A DNA stretch of 64,000 nucleotides, from positions 124,001 to 188,000 of the forward strand of contig NZ_LNJP01000004.1 of NCBI RefSeq assembly GCF_001547525.1, given 5' to 3'. The translations under genes and the position numbers were made by a program. This DNA is from Burkholderia anthina. Lineage in GTDB: Bacteria > Pseudomonadota > Gammaproteobacteria > Burkholderiales > Burkholderiaceae. Below the pieces are notes generated by a model, which saw only the letters and a list, made by a program, of their open reading frames with translations, did no database searches and was not told where the DNA came from. Shown piece after piece: positions 53,922-63,368 of this stretch; position 1 is the first letter of the stretch, and the number at the start of each line of letters is the position of its first letter.

Positions 53922-54506
53922 TCAGCGCAAGTCCGCCGGTGTATCGACGTCGCGCAGGATGCCGGGATCGTCGATGTCGAGCAGTTGCACCGGTGCGCTG
54001 GCGAACAGCGCGCGGGCGCCCGTGTCGCCGTCGAGGGCGGCAAGTGCTTCGAAGTGGTGCGCGGCGAAACCGACTGGATGCCCGCGCACGCCGCGATGCG
54101 CGGGCGCGACGATCGATGCGTTGTCGGCTTCGAGCGCGCGTGCGACCGTTTCGTAGGTGGAAGCGGCGATCCACGGCATGTCGCCGAGCGCGACGAGCCA
54201 GCCGCTCGCGTCGGGCGTCGTGCGGACGCCGGCCGCGAGGCTCGCGCCCATGCCCCGCAACGCGTCGGGTGCATAGACGACCTGGCAGCCGGCTTCGTTC
54301 AGCAGAATTGCAAGCGTTTCGGCGCCGGGACGCACGACGGCGATCACGTCGGCGGTGGCTGCCGCGAGACGGCGGGCGGCGGCCACCGCAACCGGCGTGC
54401 CGTCGGGGAGCCGGGCGAGCAGCTTGCTGTGCAGGCCGCTCGGGTCGAAGCGTTGACCAAGGCCGCCGGCGAGCAGGACGCCGGTGGCGAGTGACGCATA
54501 GGACAT
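53922..54506 (-). CDS. MobA/MocA-like nucleotidyltransferase
   Basis: 194 residues from ATG 54506. It opens with the nucleotide-binding signature GVLLAGGLGQRFDPSGLHSK, with Lys after the loop, then DVIAVVRPGAETLAILLNEA and the metal-binding ALGDMPWIAAST. RGHPVGFAAHHFEALAALDG and LLDIDDPGILRDVDTPADL end the domain. This is the molybdenum-cofactor cytidylyl/guanylyl-transferase type, which matures hydroxylases such as IorAB. The iorAB genes are 22 kb away, so the link is a suggestion only. Confidence 0.88.
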   Translation of the reverse strand: MSYASLATGVLLAGGLGQRFDPSGLHSKLLARLPDGTPVAVAAARRLAAATADVIAVVRPGAETLAILLNEAGCQVVYAPDALRGMGASLAAGVRTTPDASGWLVALGDMPWIAASTYETVARALEADNASIVAPAHRGVRGHPVGFAAHHFEALAALDGDTGARALFASAPVQLLDIDDPGILRDVDTPADLR

Positions 54507-54608
54507 CGGCGCGAGGGGAGTGAGGCAGGTGCTGCGATTGTGCGGGAGCACACGGGGATCGGCAAGTGAGGATGTTACCGAATCACGCCTGCCGGATCGG
54601 GAAAACTG

Positions 54609-54921
54609 TCATCGCGCCGCTTCGTCGAGCATGCTTTCGTCGACAGGACCGTAAATTGCGTGCGATTCGTTCTGGATCACGGCCCAATAGCGATCGCCGA
54701 GCGACCAGTGCCACCATTCGGACGGGTAATTCGTGAAGCCGGCGTCCGTCAGCGCGTCGATCAGGATCTGGCGGTTTCGCGCGGCTGATGAACGGGTTGT
54801 GCGTATAGCACGCGCCGGACGATTCCTGGTCGGTGGCGTTCATGATGGCGAGGCCGGTTGCAGGCCGTCGGCCGATGTCGAGCAGGGTGGCCGCGGTCGT
54901 TTTGGTCAGACGAATCGCCAA
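54609..54921 (-). pseudogene. Frameshifted remnant of a VanX-like D-Ala-D-Ala dipeptidase
   Basis: Read on the - strand, the end of this stretch encodes AARNRQILIDALTDAGFTNY followed by PSEWWHWSLGDRYWAVIQ and a stop at 54609. The EWWHW motif with the preceding block is the C-terminal zinc site of the M15 D-Ala-D-Ala dipeptidase family. Just upstream, near 54785, the frame shifts: a second frame gives SGACYTHNPFISR. The N-terminal zinc motif (SxHxxGxAxD) is absent. So only the last 100 or so codons survive, broken by at least one frameshift. Confidence 0.8.
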
Positions 54922-54976
54922 TATGCCAGAGTCTCGTGGAGAATGCGCCGCGATTTGATGCGAGCGCGGGCGACGC

Positions 54977-55372
54977 TTACCAGAGCGTCTTGACGTGCGC
55001 GTACGCGCGGATTTTTTCGTCGCGCGTGACGAGCGGCGCGCCGAGACGCCGCGCGGTCGCGACGATCATGCGATCGGCCGGATCCTTGTGGAACGTGCCG
55101 GGCAGGTCGGTGGATTTCGCGGCGATGTCGGCATCGACCGGCACGAAACGCATGCCGTCGATCTGCGCGACGGTGGCGAGCCACGCGTCGACATCCATCG
55201 TCAGGGCGAGGCGATCGTTGCGCACCAGCATCGCGATTTCCCACGCGGAGATCGCCGATGCGGCGAGCGCGCCTTCGCTCCGCGCGCGATCGATCGCGCT
55301 CCGCGCCTTCTTGCTGAGCGCGGGGTCGCCCGCTATCCACCACACCAATGCATGCGTATCCAGCACGATCAC
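54977..55372 (-). CDS. VapC-type PIN-domain toxin
   Basis: 131 residues from GTG 55372, chosen because GGGAGG lies seven bases upstream and the codon overlaps the antitoxin stop (GTGA). The PIN active site is complete: Asp5 in VLDTHALVWW, Glu in ASAISAWEIAMLV, Asp in HKDPADRMIVATARRLG and a final TRDEKI. Members are Mg-dependent ribonucleases cleaving tRNA or rRNA. With the Phd-like gene it forms a toxin-antitoxin pair. Confidence 0.93.
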   Translation of the reverse strand: MIVLDTHALVWWIAGDPALSKKARSAIDRARSEGALAASAISAWEIAMLVRNDRLALTMDVDAWLATVAQIDGMRFVPVDADIAAKSTDLPGTFHKDPADRMIVATARRLGAPLVTRDEKIRAYAHVKTLW

Positions 55373-55608
55373 CGCGACGCCTCCCAATCATCTTCCGCAA
55401 TCGGATCGAGAGGATTGTCGTAGCGCATGACCGACCCGCGCAATATGTCCAACGGCTGGGCTTCGCGCGAGCGATACGGGCGGATCTCGAGCGTCGGTTT
55501 GCCGTGGTCGGTGACGATCAGGCTTTCGCCCGACGCCTCGACGAGCCGGAAGTATTCGAGCGCGCGAGCCTTGAATTCGGATTTCGATACGGGAGCGTGC
55601 GGCATCAT
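55369..55608 (-). CDS. Phd/YefM-like antitoxin
   Basis: 79 residues. The N-terminal half is of the Phd DNA-binding type (VSKSEFKARALEYFRLVEAS with SLIVTDHGKPTLEIRPY), and the C-terminal half, after the fold, should wrap the PIN toxin (GSVMRYDNPLDPIAEDDWEA). Its stop overlaps the toxin start. Expected to repress its own promoter, which would lie around 55610-55660. Confidence 0.9.
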   Translation of the reverse strand: MMPHAPVSKSEFKARALEYFRLVEASGESLIVTDHGKPTLEIRPYRSREAQPLDILRGSVMRYDNPLDPIAEDDWEASR

Positions 55609-55793
55609 GATATGTTCATGGTCACGTGACGATGGTCATTGTAGGGTGGAGCCTGCGCCACTGCAAGCAATTGGCCTTGAGGCCGGCTGCTGCGATGTTG
55701 AGTAGAATCCGGATGGCCGCCTCTCCAGCGCAGAGGTCCCGACTGAGGGGGGACGCGCGGAGCGGAATTGAATAAATCACAAACAATTCGAAT

Positions 55794-57836
55794 ATGAGAA
55801 CGTTCCGCCAACGATTCGAGAAAATCGTCGACGATCATCCGTTTACGCTTCTGTCATTACTTGTACTTTCTCTCGGTGGAGCACCGCTCCTGCTTTATTC
55901 CGTCAGCATTGGCCAACTCCCCGATTTCACGCTGACGGACCTGACAGGCGCACTGATAGCGGCTTTCGTCATCGAGATCGGGCTCGCCGGGTTGTTCGCT
56001 ATTTACTTTCTGTTCGCTGGATTCTCCGCGCGTTTCGTGCTCGATCAGTTTTACGAAGACAATCCTACAGCTTCGATCGGACAGTCCGGGTCACCGACAC
56101 AGAACCAACAGATGCGCGACCGTTTGCTGCGAGGGCGCTTCATCTTGCTGGCGACGATGCTGACTGGCCTGCTATGGGGGGAAGCGCTGGCGTCTCCGTT
56201 TGTATACTGGATCGGTCCGGCATTGGCTTGGCTGACTGTCGTCGGCTACCTGATGACCTACGCTGGGCTGATCGGGTTATTGATCGACAACGAGTCGATC
56301 GCGACCAGTGGGCGGACTCGGGTGCTGTGGAGCGTATTCGCTTTCGGGGCAGTGGTACTCGTCGCATTGCAACTGGCAGCTCGTTTGAAACCGATCATGG
56401 TTGATCCCGCGCTGGCGGACCAGGCACATCCGCTCGCCTTCGCCTGCTCGAAGCTGGCGCCGGTCGCCAGGATAGGGATTGAGTGGATAACGGCGCACCT
56501 TTGGATCCCGTCGGTGTTGGTTGTGGTCTCGGTCGCGTTGTTAGTACGGCGGCGCTGGACGGGACGAAGCGCGAGCGTCTCGAATCGAGCGTTGAGAGTC
56601 GGATTACGCTGGGTTCTGGGGATCGCGATTGCGGCATTCGTCCTGGCGAGCAGCTCGTGGATGGTCGATCATGCACGCTTCGAATGGCTGTGGCAAGCCA
56701 ATTGGCTTGCGCTGTCGGTCGTGGGCGCGGCTACGGGCGTGGTGGGACTGCTGTGGCTGATTTGGCGGGTCTTGCGGGGTAGGCTGGCGAATACAAGTAT
56801 TGTCGGCGGGGGCGGCCCGAGGTTGCTTGCTCGCTGGAACGGTCCGTCGAAGCTGATCGTGGCGAAACTGTGCGTCACGGTCGTATTTGCATTTTGCACT
56901 GTCTGGGTGTTGCTGTCCGCGTATTTCCTGGTCGACATGACTCATGCCAAGGATCGCGCGCAGATACTTTTCATGACGATATCGTTGCTCAGCGTATTTA
57001 ACTGGGCGGCATTTTCGACGCGCGGGTGGAAGACACGTGCTGGATTGTGCGTGATGGTTGCCATCGCTGCCTTTGCCTCGGTGCCTACGATTGCGCAGAA
57101 CCCGTTGCTGTTTCCTCGCATGCTCGTCACGACGCTCGGGTTTGGTAATCGACATGCATTGAGCATGGCGCTGTCTGGCCAGCAGTGCGCGACGCTGGCT
57201 CCATTCGGTGTACGGTGTTCGACCGGCAAGGATGGCTCGATTACGTTGACTCACGTCAATATCGTCAACCGCCTCGGCTCATCGATGGTGATCGAGTTGA
57301 TGCTGCGCACCGATTCTTCCGCGGACACCGGCCCGGTGATCGCACGGAAGTCGGCCACCGTTGCGCAGCCGCGCGCTGTGCACGTTCCCGAGACCGGTTC
57401 ACGGCGCGCGGCGAAGCCGGTTCCGGCGGCCGCTTCGAGGCCGTCGAGTGCGGTATCCGCGAATGTGTCGGCTCAGACGCTGGTGTTGACCATGGCGGTT
57501 CGAGATTCGATATCTCATGAGCAGGGGCACGGTTGCGATCCGTTTCTCCTTGAATTGCGGACACGCGCGTTGAAGCGGGCGCCCGTACAAGCCGAAAAGT
57601 CCAGCGACAAGACGAAGGCTTCGGGCGGCGGCGCGGCGAGCGGGACGAAGGCGGTCGGCGCCGTGAGCGTGATGGCGCCGACCGCGCCGTTAGTCAAAGA
57701 TGCCGATCTGAGCTGCGTTCGCATTACGATCCCGAAGGATCAGGTCGTCAGTTATGCGAGTGCAGGTGGGAGAAGCTACGAGGCAGGTTATTCGGGCTAT
57801 ATTCCCGCCGCGGAAAAGATGGATGGTGTCCATTGA
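55794..57836 (+). CDS. Polytopic membrane protein of unknown function
   Basis: 680 residues. About eleven hydrophobic helices over the first 440 residues, several of 20 or more residues (LLSLLVLSLGGAPLLLYSVS, AFVIEIGLAGLFAIYFLFAG, SVLVVVSVALLV, KLCVTVVFAFCTVWVLLSAY). The last 240 residues are extramembrane, with low-complexity Ala/Pro/Ser linkers at 520-560 and 605-630 and scattered Cys. I recognise no family, transport motif or catalytic site. GC content and codon use are clearly lower than in neighbouring genes, which suggests acquisition by transfer. No clear Shine-Dalgarno site. It stands alone beside the toxin-antitoxin pair. Confidence 0.85.
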   Translation: MRTFRQRFEKIVDDHPFTLLSLLVLSLGGAPLLLYSVSIGQLPDFTLTDLTGALIAAFVIEIGLAGLFAIYFLFAGFSARFVLDQFYEDNPTASIGQSGSPTQNQQMRDRLLRGRFILLATMLTGLLWGEALASPFVYWIGPALAWLTVVGYLMTYAGLIGLLIDNESIATSGRTRVLWSVFAFGAVVLVALQLAARLKPIMVDPALADQAHPLAFACSKLAPVARIGIEWITAHLWIPSVLVVVSVALLVRRRWTGRSASVSNRALRVGLRWVLGIAIAAFVLASSSWMVDHARFEWLWQANWLALSVVGAATGVVGLLWLIWRVLRGRLANTSIVGGGGPRLLARWNGPSKLIVAKLCVTVVFAFCTVWVLLSAYFLVDMTHAKDRAQILFMTISLLSVFNWAAFSTRGWKTRAGLCVMVAIAAFASVPTIAQNPLLFPRMLVTTLGFGNRHALSMALSGQQCATLAPFGVRCSTGKDGSITLTHVNIVNRLGSSMVIELMLRTDSSADTGPVIARKSATVAQPRAVHVPETGSRRAAKPVPAAASRPSSAVSANVSAQTLVLTMAVRDSISHEQGHGCDPFLLELRTRALKRAPVQAEKSSDKTKASGGGAASGTKAVGAVSVMAPTAPLVKDADLSCVRITIPKDQVVSYASAGGRSYEAGYSGYIPAAEKMDGVH

Positions 57837-57877
57837 GCATCGGTGACGGCGGGGGTATTGCCCAACGTCATGTCGCT

Positions 57878-58561
57878 TCACGCATCCGCCCACTTCCTCA
57901 ACAGATTGTGATAAATCCCGGTCAGCGAAATGACCATCGGATCCTTCGCGCCTTTTTCCGCGGAAAGCGCCTGAATCTGCGTATCGAGCTGGAACAGCAG
58001 CGTGCGGTCGCCGTCGTCGCGCACCATGCTCTGGATCCAGAAGAACGACGCCACGCGCTCGCCGCGCGTCACCGGTGTGACGTGATGCAGGCTCGATGCC
58101 GGATACAGCACGAGGTCGCCCGCCGGCAGCTTCGCGCGATGCACGCCGTACGTATCCTCCACGCACAGCTCGCCACCGTCGTACGCATCGGGTTCTTCGA
58201 GGAACAGCGTGGCCGACAGGTCGCTGCGCACGCGGAAATCCGTGCCGCGCAGCAGCCGGATCGCGTTGTCGACGTGCGTGCCGAACGTCTCGCCGCCTGC
58301 ATAGCGATTGAACAGCGGCGGAAACACCTTGAGCGGCAGCGCCGCGGAAAAGAACAGCGGATGGCGGGCGAGCGCATCCTGGATCGCGTCGCCCACCGCG
58401 CGTGCGGCCGGCGAGCCTTCCGGCAATTGCCGGTTGCGTTTCGCGAGCGCCGACTGCGCGCCGGACGTCGCGTTGCCGTCGATCCATTCGGCGCGATCGA
58501 GAAGTTCGCGGCATTGCGCGACCTGCGCTTTCGTCAGTACGCCGGGGATGTGAAGCATCAT
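57878..58561 (-). CDS. piuC: PKHD-type Fe(II)/2-oxoglutarate hydroxylase (PiuC/YbiX family)
   Basis: 227 residues from ATG 58561, which overlaps the upstream stop as ATGA. The iron ligands are visible: His-x-Asp in [12 protein letters not shown] and the distal His in [20 protein letters not shown], followed by the 2-oxoglutarate-binding Arg. The family is usually found with TonB-dependent catecholate receptors, as here, and is repressed by iron. Substrate unknown; modification of an iron-uptake component is the usual suggestion. Third gene of the receptor operon. Confidence 0.95.
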   Translation of the reverse strand: MMLHIPGVLTKAQVAQCRELLDRAEWIDGNATSGAQSALAKRNRQLPEGSPAARAVGDAIQDALARHPLFFSAALPLKVFPPLFNRYAGGETFGTHVDNAIRLLRGTDFRVRSDLSATLFLEEPDAYDGGELCVEDTYGVHRAKLPAGDLVLYPASSLHHVTPVTRGERVASFFWIQSMVRDDGDRTLLFQLDTQIQALSAEKGAKDPMVISLTGIYHNLLRKWADA

Positions 58562-59313
58562 GATACGGATTCCATTGCGTGCGGCGCCAGTTGCATCGCC
58601 GCCGACCGAAACGCGTCGAGCGGCGACGACACGAGATACGCGCGCATCTTCGCGATGAACGCGGGTGTCGCGGTGGCCGGCACCCGCGCGAGCCACACGA
58701 GCGCTTCGTCGACGCGCCCGCGCTCGGCGAGCAGCCGCGCGTAGTTGAACTGGCCGCGAAAATCGCCGGCAACGGCGGCACGGCGATAGTGGTCGAACGC
58801 GGCGTCGATATCGACCGGTACGACCCAGCCGTCCTCGTAGAAGCCGCCGATCAGGTTGATCGATTTCGCATGGCCGAGCGCGGCCGCGCGGCGAAACCAC
58901 TCGAGCGCGTCGGCGCGGTTCTCGTCGACGCCGTTGCCGAGGGCGAGTGCGGTCGCGTAGTTGTACATGCCCCAGTCGAGGCCCGCCTGCGCGGCGAGCC
59001 GGTACCAGTACACGGCGACCGGCGCGCACGCGGCCGTGCCCCAGCCGAACTCGTAGCAGCGTCCGAGCATGTTCATCGCCATCGGATGATTCGCCTGCGC
59101 GGCATGCCGGAACCACGTGAGCGCGGCCGCGGGATCGCGCGGCACGCCGTGGCCGTCGAGCAGGTATTGCCCGTACACGGCCTGCGCATCGACGATGCCG
59201 TGCTCGGCCGCCGCCGCGACCCACGCGGCGGCGCGCTCGGGCGGCCCGGCCAGGATGTCGGCGAACTCGCGCGGCGTGACCGACGCGAGCGCCTTCAGCG
59301 ACACGGCCTCCAT
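58558..59313 (-). CDS. Sel1-repeat protein
   Basis: 251 residues made of repeating 34-36-residue helical pairs with the Sel1 pattern ([60 protein letters not shown]). No signal peptide, so probably a cytosolic protein-binding scaffold. Genes of this kind commonly sit between a Fiu-type receptor and piuC. Its stop overlaps the piuC start, and it begins three bases after the receptor stop. Confidence 0.92.
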   Translation of the reverse strand: MEAVSLKALASVTPREFADILAGPPERAAAWVAAAAEHGIVDAQAVYGQYLLDGHGVPRDPAAALTWFRHAAQANHPMAMNMLGRCYEFGWGTAACAPVAVYWYRLAAQAGLDWGMYNYATALALGNGVDENRADALEWFRRAAALGHAKSINLIGGFYEDGWVVPVDIDAAFDHYRRAAVAGDFRGQFNYARLLAERGRVDEALVWLARVPATATPAFIAKMRAYLVSSPLDAFRSAAMQLAPHAMESVS

Positions 59314-59316
59314 CGA

Positions 59317-61560
59317 TCAGTAGCGCGCGTTCAGCGTGACGAACGCCGAGCGGCCCGGCGCGATCGACGCATAGTGCGCCGGATACGCCTGATCGAAGTA
59401 GGTGCGGTTGAACAGGTTGTTCACGTTCAGTTGCAGATCGAGCTTCTTGTTGATCCGGTACTGCGCCATCGCGTCGAAGCGCCAGTACGACGGCACGGCG
59501 CGCAGGTTCGCGGGATCGCCGAACACTTCCGACATGTAGAACGCGCCGCCGCCGACCGTGAACTTCGGCGTGATGTCGTAGTTCGACCACATCGTGAGGC
59601 TGTGCTTCGGCGTGTTCGGGAAGCGGTTGCCGTTGTTCGCGGTGTCCTTACCGTTGTCGCGCAGTTCGCTCTTCATGTACGTGTAGCCGCCGAACACCTG
59701 CCACTGCTTCGTGATCTGGCCCGCGACGCCGAGCTCGAGGCCTTGCACGCGCTTGTTGCCGACCATCGCGTACTGGTTGTTCGGCAGCGTCACGCGCGCG
59801 TTCGTCGTGTCGATCTGGAACAGCGCGGCCGTCAGCGACAGCTTGTCGTTCAGCACGTTCCATTTCGTGCCGAGCTCGATGCTGCGGTTCTTTTCCGGCG
59901 AAAGCTGATCGGCATTCGGGCCGACGCCGCCGCGGCCCGGCGTGAGCGACTGCGTTTCGCTGCCTTCGCCGAGCAGCATGCCGGCGGGCGTCGACGACGT
60001 CGCATACGACGCATAGATGCTGCCGTTGCGCGCGGGCTTGAACACGAGGCCTGCCTGCCAGTTGAACAGCGTGTCGTCGCGCGTGTAGGTCTTGCTGCCA
60101 TTCGCCTTGGTATCGGTGAAGCGGGTCGAGTAGTCGTCGACGCGCACGCCGGCGTTGACCTGCCAGCGCGGCGTGATCTCGATCGTGTCGAAGCCGTAGA
60201 TCGACTTCGTCGTGGTGCGCGCATGTGCGTAGTCGTTGTTGCGCGAGATCGAGCCGGCCCACGGATCGCTCGGGTTCGGCGACCACAGGCTCGTGCAGTT
60301 GTAGCCCGACGCGGCGCCGATGCCTTGCTGGCAGATCTTGCCGGTGTCGGTCGCGACCTTGTACGAGTCGCGCTTGCCCCATTCGCGCGACAGCTCGATG
60401 CCGGTGTTGAAGCTGTGCTTGAACGGGCCCGTGCGGAATTCACCGAACAGCTCGGTCAGGTTCGCGAGGCTGTTGATCGCGCTGTTGCGGTTGTTGTTGC
60501 GGCGCCAGACCTTGCCGTTCACCACGTTGCCCTGGCTGTCGTCCGGCTGCGTCCAGATGTAGTCCTGCGTCGATTCCGTGTAGCGCGCGGTGTTGCGCAC
60601 CGTGAGGTTCGGCGTGATGTCGTGCTCGATCCTGATCGTGCTGATGTCCGACGTGGTCTTGCGGAAGTCGCGGTCGATCAGGCCGTAGAAGTTGTGGCGA
60701 TCGACGGGCGCCGGATAGATCGTGCCGACGTTCGCGGGCTTGTTCGACGTCGTATAGAAGTACGGGATGCCGCCGTCGGGCATGTCGTCCGTCTGCAGGT
60801 GGTAGTAGCTCGCGGTCACGCGCGTCGGCGTGCCGAGACCGAACGCGATCGACGGCGCGACGCCCCAGCGCTCGTTGTTGACGGCGTCGCGGCCGGCCAC
60901 GTCGTTGTTGTGGCTCATCAGGTTCAGGCGGAACGCGGCGTGATCGGCGAACTGCCAGTTGCCGTCGGCGGTGAAGCGGCGATAGCGGTCGGTGCCGAGG
61001 CCCGCGCTCGCGGCGGCCGTCGTGCCGAGGTGCGGGGCCTTCGTGATCAGGTTGATGCTGCCGCCCGCGCCGCCGCGGCCGCCGTACGCGCCGTCGGAAC
61101 CCTTGGTGATCTCGACGCGCTCGGTGTTGAAGATCTCGCGCGTGGTGGCGCCCGTGTCGCGCATGCCGTCGACGAACATGCTGCCCTGCGTGTCGTAGCC
61201 GCGGATGAACGGACGGTCGCCGAGCGGGTTGCCGCCCTCGCCGGCGCCGAACGTGATGCCGGGCACGGTACGCAGCGCCTCGGTCAGCGTGGTCGCGCCG
61301 CTGTTCTGGATCAGTTCCTGCGGGATCACGGTGACGGATTTGGGCGTGTCGACGAGCGGCGCGGTGAATTTCGCGGAAGCGGAAAAGTCGGCCTTGTAGC
61401 TGTGCTCGGTCTTGCCCTGGATCTCGATCGGCGCGAGATGGCCTTCGGTGCCGGCGGGCGCCGCGGGCGGCGCGCCGTCGGCGAACGCGGGGCTCGCGGC
61501 CAGCACGCTGCAGAGGGTGGTGAACTTGCCGAGCTTCAGCTCGTCGGGACGGGACTTCAT
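59317..61560 (-). CDS. TonB-dependent catecholate siderophore receptor (Fiu-like)
   Basis: 747 residues from ATG 61560. Signal peptide ends near PAFA (about residue 28). The plug domain shows [20 protein letters not shown] and [20 protein letters not shown], then [20 protein letters not shown], all typical of the Fiu/siderophore receptor class. A 22-strand barrel follows, ending in an aromatic residue (LNARY). Imports ferric catecholates across the outer membrane using TonB. A Fur-box-like palindrome lies 115 bases upstream. First gene of the receptor-Sel1-piuC operon. Confidence 0.96.
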   Translation of the reverse strand: MKSRPDELKLGKFTTLCSVLAASPAFADGAPPAAPAGTEGHLAPIEIQGKTEHSYKADFSASAKFTAPLVDTPKSVTVIPQELIQNSGATTLTEALRTVPGITFGAGEGGNPLGDRPFIRGYDTQGSMFVDGMRDTGATTREIFNTERVEITKGSDGAYGGRGGAGGSINLITKAPHLGTTAAASAGLGTDRYRRFTADGNWQFADHAAFRLNLMSHNNDVAGRDAVNNERWGVAPSIAFGLGTPTRVTASYYHLQTDDMPDGGIPYFYTTSNKPANVGTIYPAPVDRHNFYGLIDRDFRKTTSDISTIRIEHDITPNLTVRNTARYTESTQDYIWTQPDDSQGNVVNGKVWRRNNNRNSAINSLANLTELFGEFRTGPFKHSFNTGIELSREWGKRDSYKVATDTGKICQQGIGAASGYNCTSLWSPNPSDPWAGSISRNNDYAHARTTTKSIYGFDTIEITPRWQVNAGVRVDDYSTRFTDTKANGSKTYTRDDTLFNWQAGLVFKPARNGSIYASYATSSTPAGMLLGEGSETQSLTPGRGGVGPNADQLSPEKNRSIELGTKWNVLNDKLSLTAALFQIDTTNARVTLPNNQYAMVGNKRVQGLELGVAGQITKQWQVFGGYTYMKSELRDNGKDTANNGNRFPNTPKHSLTMWSNYDITPKFTVGGGAFYMSEVFGDPANLRAVPSYWRFDAMAQYRINKKLDLQLNVNNLFNRTYFDQAYPAHYASIAPGRSAFVTLNARY

Positions 61561-61674
61561 GGTGCGCTTCGACCTCGCGGTGTGGCTCCCGGGGCAGTGC
61601 GCTACGGAAATGTGCATGCCGGCGGGGATTATTACGATTTGTTTTCAGGCGGCATTCTATGTAATTTCTTTACG

Positions 61675-61699
61675 AATGAGAAGCGTTCTTGTTCTCATT
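61675..61699. promoter_or_regulatory. Fur-box-like palindrome upstream of the TonB receptor
   Basis: AATGAGAA and TTCTCATT, with nine bases between, form a perfect inverted repeat in an AT-rich stretch upstream of the receptor gene. The arms match the hexamer pattern of Fur sites (AATGAGAAT/ATTCTCATT). Iron-dependent repression of the receptor operon is the likely role. Confidence 0.65.
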
Positions 61700-61733
61700 T
61701 GTCGGGGAATTGTTGACGAATGTGGCGGAGGGG

Positions 61734-61892
61734 TCGAAGGCTCGTGGCCGGGGAGCGACAGGCAACGCAATGGCGTCTGCCGATGGCTTCGTCGCTGCAA
61801 TCGCCGCCTCGAACGGTTCGATCGTGGCCACGCGCGACGTCGCGCCGTTCGAAGCAGCAGGCCTGCGTGTGATCGACCCTTGGTTCCGCTGA
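61734..61892 (+). pseudogene. C-terminal remnant of a PIN-domain (VapC/FitB-like) toxin
   Basis: The frame encodes SADGFVAAIAASNGSIVATR followed by DVAPFEAAGLRVIDPWFR and a stop. This is the last quarter of a PIN toxin: the ADGFVAA and TRDVAPFE motifs carry the third and fourth acidic residues. The N-terminal active-site Asp and Glu are missing; sequence before 61734 does not continue the fold. No intact antitoxin adjoins it. Confidence 0.7.
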
Positions 61893-61933
61893 CGCCGGGT
61901 CGGCGGCCGTCACGTCCCCGGCGCCGAAAATGA

Positions 61934-61960
61934 CAACGCGCCGTGCAAGTCGGCGCGTTG
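61934..61960 (-). terminator. Intrinsic terminator of the aspartate carbamoyltransferase gene
   Basis: CAACGCGCCG and CGGCGCGTTG form a perfect ten-base-pair stem with a seven-base loop. Read on the - strand it is followed by TCATTTTCGG, a short T-rich tract. It lies 73 bases beyond the stop at 62033. Confidence 0.7.
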
Positions 61961-62032
61961 AATGCGTTACGTCTGCGCGCGGCCCTTGAACTGCAGCAAA
62001 TTCCCGTTCAGGCGCGCGACACCGGCCGCAGA

Positions 62033-63328
62033 TCAGTCGATTCCGTGAAACACCGCATCCTCCGGCCCCAGGTATGCCGGCGGGCGCCATGTCGCGTCGC
62101 GCATCGAATGCTGGACGAGATTCTCGACGCCCAGCAGCACCGCGAAGATCGCCATCCGCACCGGAATGCCGTTGTCGGTCTGCCGGAAGATCGCGAGACG
62201 CGGGTCGCGGTTCAGGTCGACCGACAGGTCGTTCGCGCCGGGCCGGCTGTCGCGCGGCAGCGGGTGCATGATCAGCGTGTCGGGCTTGCACACCGAGTCG
62301 ACGAGCGCCTGGTTGATCTGGAAATCCGGCGTATAGCCTTCGAACGACTCGTCGGTGAAGCGCTCCTTCTGGATCCGCGTCGCGTAGACCACGTCCGCGC
62401 CGCGCAAGCCCGCCGCGAGATCGTTCGTCTGCTCGACCGCGTGGCCGTTCGTCGAAATCTGGTCGACGATGTACGCCGGCATCTCGAGCGTCGGCGGCGA
62501 CACGAGCGTGAACTTCAGCCCGCGGTACAGCGCGAGCAGCTTGACAAGCGAGTGCACGGTGCGGCCGTACTTCAGGTCGCCGACCAGCGCGATGTGCGCG
62601 CCGTCGACGATCTTGCCGAGCCGCGAAAACTCGCGCTGGATCGTGTAGAGGTCGAGCAGCGCCTGGCTCGGGTGCTCGCCGGGGCCGTCGCCGCCGTTGA
62701 TCACCGGCAGGTTGGTCGCCCGTGCGAATTCGGCCACCGAGCCTTTTTCCGGATGGCGGATCACGAGCGCGTCGACGTAGCCGGCCATCACGCGGCTCGT
62801 GTCGTAGATCGATTCGCCCTTCGCCATCGACGAGAACGTGAAGCCCGTCGTGTCGCACACCGAGCCGCCGAGCCGGCAGAAGGCCGCGCCGAACGACACG
62901 CGCGTGCGCGTGCTGGCCTCGAAGAACAGGTTGCCGAGCACGGCGCCTTCGAGCACGCGTGAAATCTTGTGACGCCGCGCGATCGGCTGCATGACGTCCG
63001 CCACGCGGAACAGCGCCTCGACCGAATCCCGCGAAAACTGGTCGACCGAGATCAATTGCGGCTTGCCTTCGAACAGGAACTGCTTCGCGAGCCCTTGTTT
63101 GTCTACGCTTTGCGTATAGTTCTCGCCATCCGGCGCCGAACGCTCGACGATTTCCGACACGAAGCGCTCGACGATCTCGGGCATCCCGCGCGATTCCTGC
63201 GAATCGTCCGGAAGCAGCCACGTATCCAGCGCGCGGCGGCTGACGCCGATGCGATTCGCGAATGCCTCGCGGGTCATGTTGAGGCGGCGCATCGCGTCGC
63301 GGAGGAAGGCTTGCTGGGGAACGGTCAT
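62033..63328 (-). CDS. Aspartate carbamoyltransferase with N-terminal helix-turn-helix
   Basis: 431 residues. Residues about 70-431 are a full carbamoyltransferase: carbamoyl-phosphate loop FEASTRTRVSFGAAFCRLGG, catalytic HPSQALLDLYTI, and HPLPRDSRPG with a NGIPVRMAIFAVLLG end. So it should make carbamoyl-aspartate in pyrimidine synthesis. The first 65 residues are extra and look like an XRE-type DNA-binding domain: LNMTREAFANRIGVSRRALD then TWLLPDDSQESRGMP. AGGAG precedes the start at 63328. A 21-bp palindrome covers the promoter and a shorter related site lies at the domain junction, so it may repress itself. Burkholderia has another pyrB for housekeeping (known of the genus, not in this window). 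Confidence 0.92.
   Translation of the reverse strand: MTVPQQAFLRDAMRRLNMTREAFANRIGVSRRALDTWLLPDDSQESRGMPEIVERFVSEIVERSAPDGENYTQSVDKQGLAKQFLFEGKPQLISVDQFSRDSVEALFRVADVMQPIARRHKISRVLEGAVLGNLFFEASTRTRVSFGAAFCRLGGSVCDTTGFTFSSMAKGESIYDTSRVMAGYVDALVIRHPEKGSVAEFARATNLPVINGGDGPGEHPSQALLDLYTIQREFSRLGKIVDGAHIALVGDLKYGRTVHSLVKLLALYRGLKFTLVSPPTLEMPAYIVDQISTNGHAVEQTNDLAAGLRGADVVYATRIQKERFTDESFEGYTPDFQINQALVDSVCKPDTLIMHPLPRDSRPGANDLSVDLNRDPRLAIFRQTDNGIPVRMAIFAVLLGVENLVQHSMRDATWRPPAYLGPEDAVFHGID
63104..63116. promoter_or_regulatory. Second, shorter copy of the GCGTA palindrome inside the gene
   Basis: TACGC-TTT-GCGTA has the same five inner bases per arm and the same three-base spacer as the promoter palindrome at 63348. 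It lies inside the coding region at the junction between the helix-turn-helix and enzyme domains, 232-264 bases downstream. Two sites could allow looping by the encoded protein; chance occurrence is possible. Confidence 0.35.
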
Positions 63329-63347
63329 CGGCGGCTCCTGGGCGGAA

Positions 63348-63368
63348 AATATACGCGGTGCGTATATT
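63348..63368. promoter_or_regulatory. Perfect 21-bp operator-like palindrome
   Basis: AATATACGC-GGT-GCGTATATT is a perfect inverted repeat with nine-base arms. It begins 20 bases upstream of the start at 63328 and overlaps the -10 element of the promoter listed next. Such a position would block transcription when bound. Confidence 0.75.

Noticed and set aside
53756-54500. Open frames on the + strand opposite the MobA-like gene
   Set aside because: Arg-rich shadows; the - strand has the nucleotidyltransferase motifs.
58579-61716. A 1045-codon open frame on the + strand opposite the TonB receptor
   Set aside because: Arg/Val-rich shadow of the receptor and Sel1 genes, with no recognisable protein features.
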